A stretch of 64,000 bases of DNA, taken from the NCBI RefSeq assembly GCF_963678635.1, contig NC_087068.1, positions 11,974,027-12,038,026 of the forward strand, in the 5' to 3' direction. Below the pieces are notes generated by a model that saw only the letters and a list, made by a program, of their open reading frames with translations, was not told where the DNA came from and ran no database searches. Below, piece by piece: positions 1-13,795 of this stretch. A program made the position numbers and the translations under genes. This DNA is from Symsagittifera roscoffensis. Its lineage: Eukaryota; Xenacoelomorpha; Acoela; Convolutidae. Position 1 is the first letter of the stretch, and every line of letters starts with the position of its first letter.

Positions 1-479
1 TCATTGGTTTTGCAATTCTGTTTGGGCAAAAGTGTTAATGTTTCTCAATTTTTGTGTGTCCAAATATGTTTCCGGCTAGCTGTAAGACATTAGGTCTTTC
101 ACCTTGTCTGTTTTAAACTCAACTAAGGTTGGTTCTTTTTTTCATGGCGTCATATAGCACTTTGTCTCTCATTTAGATAAGACTAGTTTTTGGGCTATGC
201 GGAAAAAAAAGATGCGTTGGATTGATGAGAAAAAATACAGGATTTGAGATCAAAAGAATGAAGATCAAAGCTGGTCGTTTGACAGAAATTGAGATCGAAA
301 TCAAATGTTTGACAGGAATTGAGATCGAAGTTAGAGGCAAGAATTGAGAAGGAATGTTTTGAGATTGCAACTGAGATTTCAGCTGGTAACTGATCAACTT
401 AGTAATTGAAATTGAATTTGTTGGTGACCACCTAAAAACCAAATATAGAGTAAAAAGTACATGTATGTTACCGAGGAAA
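1..479. other. AT-rich sequence, no gene seen
   Basis: No coding sequence, RNA gene or known element is recognisable. A short motif, aattgagatcgaa, recurs a few times near 285-330, giving a weak local direct repeat. The satellite begins downstream at about 480. Confidence 0.5.
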
Positions 480-2252
480 ATGTGGATTCCAATTACAGTT
501 TGAGGAATTTACAACTTACAGATTCCGCTTACAGTTGCGGATTCCGGAACAGCTCGTTTTGAATATACACATGTCTTTTTATTTGTTTGCGGATTCCAAA
601 AACGTTGCGGACTCCGCCAATACTGTCGTGATTCCACAAGTTCGCCTAGTTCTGGAAGGGTTTTGAGCAAAACACTGGTTTCGGTTATTGCTTGTGGAAT
701 TCAAAACACTAAAGAAGACCATAGAAAAGTTACGGATCATAGCAGAGAAGATCATCGCAACATTGCGGGTTTCGCGACAAATCTGATATTGGCTTGTTGC
801 GTAATCCACTTACAATTTACTATATGCAAAGTTTGGCTAATAAAATGCAGATTCAACTTGCAGTTTGCGTATTCCGTTTAAAATTTGCAGATTGCGCTCA
901 CAGTTTGGTGATTCCGCTTACAGTTTCGGATTCCGCAACAGCTCAATTTAATTATACCCATGTCCTTTTATTTGTTTGTGGATTTCACAAACTGTTCAAG
1001 ATTCCGCAAACATTGTTGCGGATTCCGCAATTTTGCCTAATTTTGGAAGGATTTTGAGCGAAACAATGGTTTCGGTTTCTGTTTGTGGAATTAAAAACAA
1101 TAAAGAAGTCCATAGAAAAGCTACGGATCATAGCAGAGAAGATCATAGCAACGTTGCGGATTCCGCAACGAATTTGATATTGGCTTGTTGCGAAATCCGC
1201 TTACAATTTAGTATATGCACAGTTTGGCTAATAAAATGCAGATTCAACTTGCAGTTAGCGTATTCCATATACAATTTGCAGATTGCGCTTACAGTTTGGC
1301 GATTCCGCTTACAGTTTGCGGATTCCACTTACACTTGCGGATTCCGCTACAGCTCATTTTAATTGTACACATCTCTTATTATTTGTTTGTGGATTTCAGA
1401 AACCGGTCCGGATTCCGCAAACACTGTTGTGGATTCCGCAAATTCGCCTAGCTTTGGAAGGATTTTGAGCGAAACGCTGTTTTCGGTTATTGCTGACGGA
1501 ATTCAAAACATTAAAGAAGGCCATAGAAAACTTGCGGATCATAGCAGAGAAAATCATAAAATTGTTGCGGATTCCGCAACGAAAATGATTTTAGCTTGTT
1601 GCGGATTAAGTTTACAATGCACTGAACGCACAGTTTGGCAAACAAAATGCGGATTCCGTTCACAATTTGCGGGTTATTTCAATTTGGCTATACACCTGTT
1701 TTATTCCGCAAACAGTATTGTGGATTCTGCAAATTTGCCGAGTTTTGTTGCAATTTTGACCGCGACACTGTTTTTGGTATTTGTTTTTGGAATCCAAAAC
1801 AGCAAAGAAGATCATAGAAAAACGTTGCGGAGCAGCAAAGAAGATCATAGCAATGTTGCGGAGTCCGCGACAAATCTGATTGTGGCCTGTTGCGGTATCC
1901 GCTTACAGTTCACTGAATGCACATTTTGGCAGCGTAATGTTGGCATTTTGTGTTTGTGAAGTGTTTAATCTCCAAAAAAATGTAACTGCTTTAGAAAATA
2001 TCTAAGCACAAAAACGTTCTAGAATCGCAGCTTTGTTAAGATATCAAAAAAAGTTATATTAATTGCGCTCAAACTCTAATTTAAAAACAGATCTGCAATT
2101 TTTTAAACCATGCAACTTTAGGGTAAATTTGTCCCTAGAACCATACTCACATAACTAAAAAATGAAATATAAGTTTTTTTTTCAAAATTGTCTCGTTTTT
2201 TCTATGCGGTGTGATCTAAGAACTGAACAAAAACCTGCGGTGTAATGAAATA
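480..2252. repeat. Satellite higher-order unit 1
   Basis: First visible unit. Monomer landmarks (the aaagaag...catagaaaa block) fall near 705, 1094, 1505 and 1795. The last is the short ~290-bp monomer type. The unit ends with a spacer at about 1960-2252. It is more divergent from the others than they are from each other, as expected at an array edge. Confidence 0.7.
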
Positions 2253-4174
2253 CAAAACAATAAAGAAGGCCATAGAAAAGCTACGGATCATAGCAGAGAA
2301 GATTATAGCAACGTTGCGGATTCCGCGACGAATTTGATATTGGCTTGTTAAGAAATCCGCTGAAAATTCAGTGTATGCAGAGTTTGGCTAACAAAATGCA
2401 GATTCCACTTGCAGTTTCCGTATTCTATTTATAATTTGCAGAATGCGCCTACACTTTGGTGATTCCGCTTACAGTTGCGGATTCCGCAACAGCTCAATTT
2501 AATTATACACATGTCTTATTATTTGTTTGTGGATTTCACAAATTGTTCAGAATTCCGCAAACACTGTTGCCGATTCCGCAATTTTGCCTAGTTTTGGAAG
2601 GATTTTGGGCAAAACAATGGTTTCGGATATTATTTGTGAAATTCAAAACAATAAAGAAGACCTAAGAAAAGTTGCGTATCTTAGCAGAGAAGATCATTGA
2701 AACGTTGCGGGTTCGGCGACGAATCTGATTTTGGCTTGGTGTGGAATCCGCTTACAATTCACTAAATGCACAGTTTGGCTAAGAAAATGAAGATTCACGT
2801 TACAGTTTGCGTATTCTTTTTACAATTTGCGAATTCCGCTTACAGTTTTCGGATTCCATATACAGTTGCGGGTTCCGCAACAGCTTATTTTTATAATACA
2901 CATGGCTTATTACTTGTTAGTGGATTTCACAAATTGTTCCTGATTCCGCAAACATGGTTGTAAATTACGAAATATCGACCATTTTTGGAAGATTTTTGAG
3001 CAACCTACTGTTTTCGGTTTTTGTTTGTGGAATTTAAAACATTAAAGAAGACCATGGAAAAGTTGCGGATCATAGCAGAGAAAATCATAGTAATTTTGCG
3101 GATTCCGCAACCAAAATGATTTTAGCTTATTGCGGATTAAGCGTACATTGCACTGAACGCACAATTTGGCAAAAAATGCAGATTCTATTTACAATTTGCG
3201 GATTCTATTCACAATTTGCGGATTCCGCTTACAGTTTGCGGATTCCACTTACACTTGCGGATTCCGCAACAGCTCATTTTAATTGTACCCATCTCTTATG
3301 ATTTGTTTGTGGATTTCAGAAACGGGTCCGGATTCCGCAAACACTGTTTTGGATTCCGCAAATTCGCCTAGCTTTGGAAGGATTTTGAGCGAAACGCTGT
3401 TTTCGGTTATTGCTGGCGGAATTCAAAACATTAAAGAAGGCCATAGAAAACTTGCGGATCATAGCAGAGAAAATCATAACAATGTTGCGGATTCCGCAAC
3501 GAAAATGATTTTAGCTTGTTGCGAATTAAGTTGACAATGCACTGAACGCACAGTTTGGCAAACAAAATGCGGATTCCGTTCACAATTTGCGGGTTATTTC
3601 AATTTGGCTATACACCTGTTTTATTCCGCAAACAGTATTGTGGATTCTGCTAATTTGCCGAGTTTTGGAGCAATTCTGACCGCGACACTGTTTTTGGTAG
3701 TTGTTTGTGGAATCCAAAACAGCAAAGAAGATCATAGAAAAACGTTGCGGAGCAGCAAAGAAGATCATAGCAATGTTGCGGAATCCGCGACAAATCTGAT
3801 TGTGGCCTGTTGCGGTATCCGCTTACAATTCACTCAATGCACAGTTTGGCCGCGTAATGTTGGCATTTTGTGTTTGTGAAGTGTTTAATCTCCAAAAAAA
3901 TGTAACTGCCTTAGAAAATATCTAAGCACAAAAAGGGTCTAGAATCGCAGCTTTGTTAAGATATCAAAAAAAGTTATATTAATTGCGCTCAAACTCTAAC
4001 TTAAAAACAGAACTGCAATTTTTTAAACCATGCAACTTTAGGGTATATTTGTGCCTATAGCCATACTCACATAACTAAAAAATGAAATAAAAGTTTTTTT
4101 TCCAAAATTGTGTCGTTTTTTCTATGCGGTGTGATCAATAAGAACTGAACAAAAACCTGCGGTGTAATGAAAAA
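2253..4174. repeat. Satellite higher-order unit 2 (five monomers)
   Basis: 1922-bp unit with five monomers and a terminal spacer (about 3880-4174). It differs from units 3 and 4 by one additional ~390-bp monomer, which those units lost through fusion of their first two monomers. Confidence 0.75.
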
Positions 4175-5697
4175 CAAAACAATAAAGAAGGCCATACAAA
4201 AGCTACGGATCCTAGCAGAGAAGATTATAGCAACGTTGCGGGTTTGGCGACGAATCTGATTTTCGCTTGTTGTGGAATCCGCTTACAATTCACTAAATGC
4301 ACAGTTTGGCTAAGAAAATGAAGATTCACGTTACAGTTTGCGTATTCTTTTTACAATTTGCGAATTCCGCTTACAGTTTTTGGATTCCATATACAGTTGC
4401 GGGTTCCGCAACAGCTCATTTTTATAATACACATGGCTTATTACTTGTTAGTGGATTTCACAAATTGTTCCTGATTCCGCAAACATGGTTGTAAATTGCG
4501 AAATATCGACCATTTTTGGAAGATTTTTGAGCAACCTACTGTTTTCGGTTTTTGTTTGTGGAATTTAAAACATTAAAGAAGACCATGAAAAAGTTGCGGA
4601 TCACAGCAGAGAAAGTCTTAGTAATGTTGCGGATTACGCAACGAAAATGATTTTAGCTTATTGCGGATTAAGCGTACATTGCACTGAACGCACAATTTGG
4701 CAAAAAAATGCAGATTCTACTTACAATTTGCGGATTCTATTCACAATTTGCGGATTCCGCTTACAGTTTGCGGATTCCACTTACACTTGCGGATTCCGCA
4801 ACAGCTCATTTTAATTGTACACATCTCTCATTATTTGTTTGTGGATTTCAGAAACCGGTCCGGATTCCGCAAACACTGTTGTGGATTCCGAAAATTCGCC
4901 TAGCATTGGAAGGATTTTGAGCGAAACGCTGTTTTCGGTTATTGCTGGCGGAATTCAAAACATTAAAGAAAATTTGCGGATCATAGCAGAGAAAATCACA
5001 ACAATGTTGCGGATTCTGCAACGAAAAGGATTTTTGCTTGTTGCGGATTAAGTTTACAATGCACTGAACGCACAGTTTGGCAAACAAAATGCGGATTCCG
5101 TTCACAATTTGCGGGTTATTTCAATTTGGCTATACACCTGTTTTATTCCGCAAACAGTATTGTAGATTCTGCAAATTTGCCGAGTTTTGGAGCGATTTTG
5201 ACCGCGTCACTGTATTTGGTATTTGTATGTGGAATTCAAAACAGCAAAGAAGATCATAGAAAAACGTTGCGGAGCAGCAAAGAAGATCATAGCAATGTTG
5301 CGGAATCCGCGACAAATCTGATTGTGGCCTGTTGCGGTATCCGCTTACAATTCACTCAATGCACAGTTTGGCCGCGTAATGTTGGCATTTTGTGTTTGTG
5401 AAATGTTTAATCTCCAAAAAAAATGTAACTGCCTTAGAAAATATCTAAGCACAAAAAGGGTCTAGAATCGCAGCTTTGTTAAGATATCAAAAAAAGTTAT
5501 ATTAATTGCGCTCAAACTCTAACTTAAAAACAGAACTGCAATTTTTTAAACCATGCAACTTTAGGGTATATTTGTGCCTATAACCATACTCACATAACTA
5601 AAAAATGAAATAAAAGTTTTTTTTCCAAAATTGTGTTGTTTTTTCTATGCGGTGTGATCAATAAGAACTGAACAAAAACCTGCGGTGTAATGAAATA
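4175..5697. repeat. Satellite higher-order unit 3 (four monomers)
   Basis: 1523-bp unit, nearly identical to unit 4. The first monomer is a hybrid of the first and second monomers of unit 2, consistent with an in-register deletion. The spacer is at about 5402-5697. Confidence 0.8.
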
Positions 5698-7219
5698 CAA
5701 AACAATAAAGAAGGCCATACAAAAGCTACGGATCCTAGCAGAGAAGATTATAGCAACGTTGCGGGTTCGGCGACGAATCTGATTTTGGCTTGTTGTGGAA
5801 TTCGCTTACAATTCACTAAATGCACAGTTTGGCTAAGAAAATGAAGATTCACGTTACAGTTTGCGTATTCTTTTTACAATTTGCGAATTCCGCTTACAGT
5901 TTTTGGATTCCATATACAGTTGCGGGTTCCGCAACAGCTCTTTTTTATAATACACATGGCTTATTACTTGTTAGTGGATTTCACAAATTGTTCCTGATTC
6001 CGCAAACATGGTTGTAAATTGCGAAATATCGACCATTTTTGGAAGATTTTTGAGCAACCTACTGTTTTCGGTTTTTGTTTGTGGAATTTAAAACATTAAA
6101 GAAGACCATGGAAAAGTTGCGGATCACAGCAGAGAAAGTCTTAGTAATGTTGCGGATTACGCAACGAAAATGATTTTAGCTTATTGCGGATTAAGCGTAC
6201 ATTGCACTGAACGCACAATTTGGCAAAAAAATGCAGATTCTACTTACAATTTGCGGATTCTATTCACAATTTGCGGATTCCGCTTACAGTTTGCGGATTC
6301 CACTTACACTTGCGGATTCCGCAACAGCTCATTTTAATTGTACACATCTCTCATTATTTGTTTGTAGATTTCAGAAACCGGTCCGGATTCCGCAAACACT
6401 GTTGTGGATTCCGCAAATTCGCCTAGCATTGGAAGGATTTTGAGCGAAACGCTGTTTTCGGTTATTGCTGGCGGAATTCAAAACATTAAAGAAAATTTGC
6501 GGATCATAGCAGAGAAAATCACAACAATGTTGCGGATTCTGCAACGAAAAGGATTTTTGCTTGTTGCGGATTAAGTTTACAATGCACTGAACGCACAGTT
6601 TGGCAAACAAAATGGGGATTCCGTTCACAATTTGCGGGTTATTTCAATTTGGCTATACACCTGTTTTATTCCGCAAACAGTATTGTAGATTCTGCAAATT
6701 TGCCGAGTTTCGGAGCGATTTTGACCGCGACACTGTATTTTGTATTTGTATGTGGAATTCAAAACAGCAAAGAAGATCATAGAAAAATGTTGCGGAGCAG
6801 CAAAGAAGATCATAGCAATGTTGCGGAATCCGCGACAAATCTGATTGTGGCCTGTTGCGGTATCCGCTTACAATTCACTCAATGCACAGTTTGGCCGCGT
6901 AATGTTGGCATTTTGTAATTGTGAAGTGTTTAATCTCCAAAAAATTGTAACTGCCTTAGAAAATATCTAAGCACAAAAACGGTCTAGAATCGCAGCTTTG
7001 TTAAGATATCAAAAAAAGTTATTTTAATTGCGCTCAAATTCTAATTTAAAAACAGAACTGCAACTTTTTAAACCATGCAACTTTAGGGTATATTTGTGCC
7101 TAGAACCATACTCACATAACTAAAAAAAGAAATGAAAGTTTTTTTTTCAAAATTGTGTCGTTTTTTCTATGCGGTGTGATCAATAAGAACTGAACAAAAA
7201 CCTGCGGTGTAATGAAATA
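5698..7219. repeat. Satellite higher-order unit 4 (four monomers)
   Basis: 1522-bp unit, a near-identical tandem copy of unit 3. The spacer is at about 6925-7219. Confidence 0.8.
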
Positions 7220-9670
7220 CAAAACAATAAGAAAGGCCATAGAAAAGCTACGGATCATAGCAGAAAAGATTATAGCAACCTTGCGGATTCCGCGACGAAT
7301 TTGGTATTGGCTTGTTACAAAATCCGCTCAAAATTCAGTGTATGCAGAGTTTGGCTAACAAAATGCAGATTCCACTTGCAGTTTCCGTATTCTATTTATA
7401 ATTTGCAGAATGCACCTACACTTTGGTGATTCCGCTTACAGTTGCGGATTCCGCAACAGCTCAATTTAATTATACACATGTCTTATTATTTGTTTGTGGA
7501 TTTCACAATTTGCTCAGAATTCCGCAAACACTGTTGCCGATTCCGCAATTTTGCCTAGTTTTGGAAGGATTTTGGGCAAAATAATGGTTTCGGATATTAT
7601 TTGTGGAATTCAAAACAATAAAGAAGACCTAAGAAAAGTTGCGGATCTTAGCAGAGAAGATCATCGAAACGTTGCGGGTTCGGCAACGAATCTGATTTTG
7701 GCTTGTTGTGGAATCCGCTTACAATTCACTAAATGCACAGTTTGGCTAAGAAAATGAAGATTCACATTACAGTTTGCGTATTCTTTTTACAATTTGCGGA
7801 TTCCGCTTACAGTTTTCGGATTCCATATACAGTTGCGGGTTCCGCAACAGCTCAATTTTATAATACACATGGCTTATTACTTGTTAGTGGATTTCACAAA
7901 TTGTTCCTGATTCCGCAAACATGGTTGTAAATGCGAAATATCGACCATTTTTGGAAGATTTTTGAGCAACCTACTGTTTTCGGTTTTTGTTTGTGGAATT
8001 TAAAACATTAAAGAAGACCATGGAAAAGTTGCGGATCATAGCAGAGAAAATCATAGTAATGTTGCGGATTCCGCAACGAAAATGATTTTAGCTTATTGCG
8101 GATTAAGCGTACATTGCACTGAACGCACAATTTGGCAAAAAATGCAGATTCTATTTACAATTTGCGGATTCTATTCACAATTTGCGGATTCCGCTTACAG
8201 TTTGCGGATTCCACTTACACTTGCGGATTCCGCAACAGCTCATTTTAATTGTACACATCTCTTATTATTTGTTTGTGGATTTCAGAAACCGGTCCGGATT
8301 CCGCAAACACTGTTGTGGATTCCGCAAATTCGCCTAGCTTTGGAAGGATTTTGAGCGAAACGCTGTTTTCGGTTATTGCTGACGGAATTCAAAACATTAA
8401 AGAAGGCCATAGAAAACTTGCGGATCATAGCAGAGAAAATCATAACAATGTTGCGGATTCCGCAACGAAAATGATTTTAGCATATTGCGGATTAAGCGTA
8501 CATTGCACTGAACGCACAATTTGGCAAAAAAATGCAGATTCTATTTACAATTTGCGGATTCTATTCACAATTTGCGGATTCCGCTTACAGTTTGCGGATT
8601 CCACTTACACTTGCGGATTCCGCAACAGCTCATTTAAATTGTACACATCTCCTATTATTTGTTTGTGGATTTCAGAAACCGGTCCGGATTCCGCAAACAC
8701 TGTTGTGGATTCCGCAAATTCGCCTAGCTTTGGAAGAATTTTGAGCGAAACGCTGTTTTCGGTTATTGCTGGCGGAATTCAAAACATTAAAGAAGGCCAT
8801 AGAAAACTTGCGGATCATAGCAGAGAAAATCATAACAATGTTGCGGATTCCTCAACGAAAATGATTTTAGCTTGTTGCGGATTAAGTTTACAATGCACTG
8901 AACGCACAGTTTGGCAAACAAAATGCTGATTCCGTTCACAATTTGCGGGTTATTTCAATTTGGCTATACACCTGTTTTATTCCGCGAACAGTATTATGGA
9001 TTCTGCAAATTTGCCGAGTTTTGTTGCAATTTTGACCGCGACACTGTTTTTGGTATTTGTTTGTGGAATCCAAAACAGCAAAGAAGATCATAGAAAAACG
9101 TTGCGGAGCAGCAAAGAAGATCATAGCAATGTTGCGGAGGCCGCGACAAATCTGATTGTGGCCTGTTGCGGTATCCGCTTACAATTCACTCAATGCACAG
9201 TTTGGCCGCGTAATGTTGGCATTTTGTGTTTGTGAAGTGTTTAATCTCCGAAAGTAATGTAACTGCCTTGGACATTCTTGACGAGATGCTAATTTTCAGA
9301 AAAATCGATCAGCATTGCAAACAGAACGTGTTTTTAATAGCATACTTGATAACACTTTCGGAAAGAACTAATTATGAATCAAAAGATCAAAATCTTTAAA
9401 TCATGAGCCAATTTTCACTTCTAGGAGGACATCTAGACACAAACCCGGTCTAGAATCTCAGCTTTGTTACGATATCTTTTAAACCAATATTCATTGCCCT
9501 CAAACTCTATTTTAAAAACAGAATTGCAATTTTTTAAACCATGCAACTTTAGGGTAGGTTTGTGCCTAGAACCATACTCACATAACTAAAAAAAAAAAGT
9601 TTTTTTCTTCAGATTGTGTAGTTTTTTCTATGCGGTGTGATAAACTAGAACTGAACAAAAACAGCGGTGT
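7220..9670. repeat. Satellite higher-order unit 5 (six monomers, long spacer)
   Basis: Contains the five-monomer arrangement of unit 2 plus an additional tandem copy of one monomer: the block starting gtacacatct occurs at 8251 and again at 8641, exactly 390 bp apart. Its terminal spacer (about 9236-9670) holds roughly 175 bp absent from the other spacers. In those, the site is replaced by a short inverted repeat, cttaga...tctaag. Confidence 0.75.
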
Positions 9671-12600
9671 GATGAAATAGAACTGAACAAAAATTAGAGC
9701 TTGGGCGAAAACAACTTCCGAAAGTTTTTCAAAATTTATTGTTATTTTCTTTTTCGTTTTGTTGACTTTTCGAACTATTTGCGCTAAACTTCAAAAATGA
9801 TTTCAAAAATTTGCTGAAAATCTCATTTAGGTAGTCTGACTAAAATTTCACAGCTTAAGTTAGGTTAATGGAAACCTTTTATGTTATTCATACCAACTAT
9901 TGTAAACCTGCTCGTTTGCTTTATTCTCTTGAATTAATAGTAAAGACTAGGAAATTTGAGCACGCTTTTCTCGATACTGGGACAGTTTTATATGAAGTTT
10001 CCATGTAGTTCAATTCACGGATGACAAGGTTTAGTATATTTAAAAAACATTGTTGATTTTTCGATCTTGATGTGCTAAATATCAAAAGTGATTTCAAAAA
10101 TGCGCTAAAAATCTCAGAAAGCTAAAATTTCACGGCTTAATTTAGTAAACATTCTTAGTTTAACTAAAATTTTACGGCCTAATTTAGGTTATTGTAATTT
10201 TTTAAATTATTAAAATAAATTATTGTAAGCCTGCTTGCCTGATCATATAACATAAAATAAAGAAGTTGAGTGTCTAATCGTCTCTGCTTTCAAGCTCCTC
10301 CTGTTAAAATATTATGATTAAAAGGTTACTCTCTCGCTTTACTAGCTCAAAATTGCACCAAACATCAAAAAATTCAGGTCGGGCTGTCTCAACACTGATC
10401 AAATTGGTGAAAGTCATAATATCAATATCGATTTATGACTGAAAAAGCTTTAATTTGACTAATCAGTTAATCAGTGTAATGTTTTTATGGAGCTTGGTGT
10501 TGCGAGAAAAAAAAGCTGGTTGATATGCAATAAGCATTAAAGAAAAAAGTTTCAAGACAAGTTTTAAAGCTTATTTTTGCGTTGTGTGATGAGAACAACA
10601 AGATTAAAGCTTACAACTTTAGTACAATAGTCATTATCTTCTGCAAAAACTAGCAAAGCAAAAAGTCAAAATTCAATTTAATTTTTTTGGGCAAAACATA
10701 AATTACAGAGGATTTTATATGGTATGAACAAAAGAGCAACAAATTTATATATCTCTTTTTATATTTTTTCAGTCAGTCAAGTGAACGAATATGAAAAAGT
10801 GTTGAAAAATGAATTAGTTTTTATATAGAGAAGTTAACAGATATTCGAGTTTAGACTGACGCTCACTCTTTACTTCTACTTCCTCCTTAGTGGTGAATTG
10901 AGTCTAATTTGTAGAAGTCGGTATCCGTTTCTTTTGAACCTCAGAAAACACTGTTGAAACATTTTTTCGAAGCTGGTATCATAACTGACCTAATTTTACC
11001 ATAATACCAAACCAGCAAACTTTTTTGAGGAGCCTGAAATTGCACCCACCCATAGCCTTGGCTCCTTTCCATCCATAGAAGGGTAGTCTCAGTGAACATC
11101 TTTTGCCCTATCCAATTTAATCAGCTATGGTTTTTTTTTGCGGAAATCTTTAAGGTTATCTATTACTTAAATTTTATAACTCAAAAACTTAGCAAAAATC
11201 TTGCTTGACTTTTTTTGCCACATAACCATACTCTCTCGACTACAGTAAAACTTTGCGCTATTTTCACATCAAATATTTTTATACTTAGTCTTGACTTAGA
11301 TCTTAGCTCTTAGTTCTTCTTTAGTTCAAATTCTAAACTAAGAATTTACCTACCGATAGAAGATCTAAAGAGGATTAGCTATGACGTGCTAACCCTCTAT
11401 CAGTATCAACTTTAGAGACGCATCTCTTTGCCTAATATTTCACTTTACGTTCAGTTCCAGATTAAATATAAAGACAACAAACCAATGTTAACTAATCAGC
11501 TTGTGACCCGTAAATAAATGATTTATTCATGCGCTGGCTGAAATTTATTCCATTTTTGAAAAGTCGGAGGGTATATTTTGCCGGTTTTCTACAAGTTTTC
11601 TTTCCCCTGAGGCATTGTTCTCTGAAAGGTTGAAATTATGTGGTCAACTACAACTTCAAGTCATTTCTACTTCATTATTTTTAACCCTTTGTGCAACAAA
11701 AGTAACTAACTTGGCTTTGATTTGGAAACAAAACAATTCACAGCCCAACTTTATTGCCTTAGTCTACGCTGAAAAAAGCGCACAAGATGATATCAAAATC
11801 AGACAATGGACTTTGAAATTTCTATTTAATATTAATGTGATATATACAATCGAATAATCAAGAAACTTCCGAAAACTTAAATTATCCTTTTTAACCCCTT
11901 GTAACTGTACACAGTAAGTAAACTCTCATTACACTTTCCCATTTATGGATATTTATGTTTTCAATATGAAGATTTAATGAGCCATAGTTCAAAAATGTAA
12001 CCAAGCATCAAGAAATAACATTCTTTGTTATCGTCAGTTTTAGTAGTGCGGAAGTTCAAAAAACCGTCATATCTACAAACTGCCATATCTTCAAGCCGAA
12101 ATCACACCAGAATTACTTAAAAATTGCATAACAACAGTGACAATATGTTGTTATGTTAGCAGAAAAATATTAATTTTTGGCTGGTTTGAATGGTATTTTT
12201 TTAAAAATTTTTGGCCTACCACCAATTTTAAAACCCCATCAGCGAAAAAAGGGGGCTTAGGAGAATTTCTTTCCCTGCTTCCAAAAACTCGACACCCTAA
12301 CCAATCTTTTCCATCGTCTTACAACAACTTTATTCGCTGGCGGGCTCTAATGTTTTTCTAAGATCACCTTTACTAGGGTTCAATGCAAGCTGAAAAAAGC
12401 CATTTTTAGTTAAAGCTTTCACTAGAAAAGCCCAAATAATTGGCCTGCGCGCAGAAGTTTTTAGTCATAATTGGCATTTTAATGATTTAGAGAATCTCGA
12501 AAAAAGACTGACCACAATTCATCGCAGGTGACAATTCGTAGCAAACAATATTTCTGAGCAATAATGAAAAATGCCACTACTTCTTAATTTTGAAAAAACG

Positions 12601-13179
12601 ACATGTCGCAATTATTAAAAGCGCGACAATTCGCCGCAAAACCAACAAATCAGAATTCATTGGTTAGCAGTTCCGTCAAGCATTCCATATTGAATCGCAC
12701 AATCACTAAAGCATGGCCGTTTGGTAGCTGCGCTTTGCTAAATCAAATTATTGTTCCGACTTTCTTTGAATATTCGCAAATTTATAACTAAAAATCAGAC
12801 TTTGTCACCGATACAAAAGATGCGGACAAAAAAAGTTTCTTGTTAAAATGATACATGATTCATTTTGATACGTTTTTGCGACTGTCAGCAAGGGAAGTCG
12901 AGAAGCCAAGTGAAAATATTTTTTCAAAATTTCGAAACATTCTGTAAAATAAAAGAAAACACTATAAGGAAAACACTATTCGTTTTCAACTATGAGCTAT
13001 TTTCAACTATGCGCAGATAGATGGGCTTTATATCTGCGAATTATTATTCTGATTTTCGAAAAAAAACAGAAAATTTACGCTCGATTTGGTTTCTTTTTGT
13101 TCAATCAATTTTCGCCGTTCGAAATAATAGTTTTCAAAAAAAAATTTTATACTCCATTGAAAATATCGACTTCCTGAGT
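9671..13179. other. AT-rich intergenic DNA with a diverged direct repeat
   Basis: No gene is supported. Two related stretches at about 9740-9930 and 10030-10240 share gatttcaaaaat, gctaaaatctca-like and ctaaaatttcac blocks, indicating an old ~300-bp tandem duplication. The 80-codon frame near 11615 and the shorter frames that follow have no recognisable domain and no supporting context. Confidence 0.5.
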
Positions 13180-13555
13180 TCAAATTTAAAAAAATGATAT
13201 TTCACCTCTGATTATTTTCTGGAAAAGTTCTGCGGGCTTAAAAATTGACAAATTGGCCATGTTCTGGACTAACTTATGCGCGCCTTGAAGAGTTTATTCA
13301 TAATGCTGAGAGCGTAACGCGAACTATTTATGCGCGGCGCATAATCCCGCACAACAAAATTGTTCCAAATTTAATTAAGGCTAGCTAATTGGTCGTATTG
13401 CTTTCGTGCGACTCAAAATTTTACACTTTGTTTTTGTCCAAAATATATATGTTTTCAATATTTTATTTTATCAAAAACTATCCGATATGACTAAAGGGAC
13501 AGTCGGAATATTCAGGGCTTTGCCCTGATATACAAGCAATCATGTTCGTCTTACA
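13180..13555 (+). mobile_element. R1 family copy, old
   Basis: Decayed copy of the dispersed R1 family. The order of conserved blocks is kept: a gggcttaaaaattg/ttggccat block, a degenerate acgcgaac/gcgcataa block, ttgttccaaattt, and the 3' hairpin sequence cagggctttgccctgata. A younger partial copy follows directly. Confidence 0.55.
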
Positions 13556-13795
13556 AATCGTTCCAAATTGGTTAGAGGAAGCTTATTCACCATAATTGAT
13601 TTGTTACTAGGAGCAAAAGCTATCACTTTGTAATTAACATGGCATGTGCGGGGATGATTTTCACAAAAGAATCTCAAGTTTAAAGAAATCGTTTTATTCG
13701 AATTTGTTTTTTTTTCATGTTATTACTTCTCCATGGACCTTAAAAGGCAGTCGTAACATTGAGAGCTTTGCCCTGATACGAGCAGTTTTGTTTCA
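13556..13795 (+). mobile_element. R1 family copy, partial
   Basis: 3' half of R1: cgttccaaattggttagagg, ttgatttgttactaggagc, a tggcatgtgcggggatgatt block, then aaaggcagtcg and the terminal gctttgccctgatacgagc. It follows an older copy head to tail. A 63-codon frame inside is a by-product and not a gene. Confidence 0.7.

Larger units (their letters stand above)
480..9670. repeat. Complex satellite array with higher-order units
   Basis: Tandem monomers of about 390 bp (one type about 290 bp) share recurrent blocks such as gcggattccgcttacagttt and gcggattccgcaacagctca. Groups of 4-6 monomers are closed by a ~295-bp non-monomeric spacer, giving higher-order units. The anchor acaaaacaataaag starts units at about 2253, 4175, 5698 and 7220, so units are 1922, 1523 and 1522 bp. 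The 400-bp excess of the first equals one monomer. Open frames up to 226 codons cross the array, but they exist in several frames, repeat with the monomer and match no family I know, so I call them non-coding. The very similar 1523/1522-bp units suggest recent unequal exchange. Confidence 0.9.

Noticed and set aside
1363-1959. 198-codon open frame in the satellite (also 226 codons at 8249-8929)
   Set aside because: It reads through tandem monomers, recurs with the monomer, coexists with open frames in other phases and has no domain. It reflects stop-poor repeat composition.
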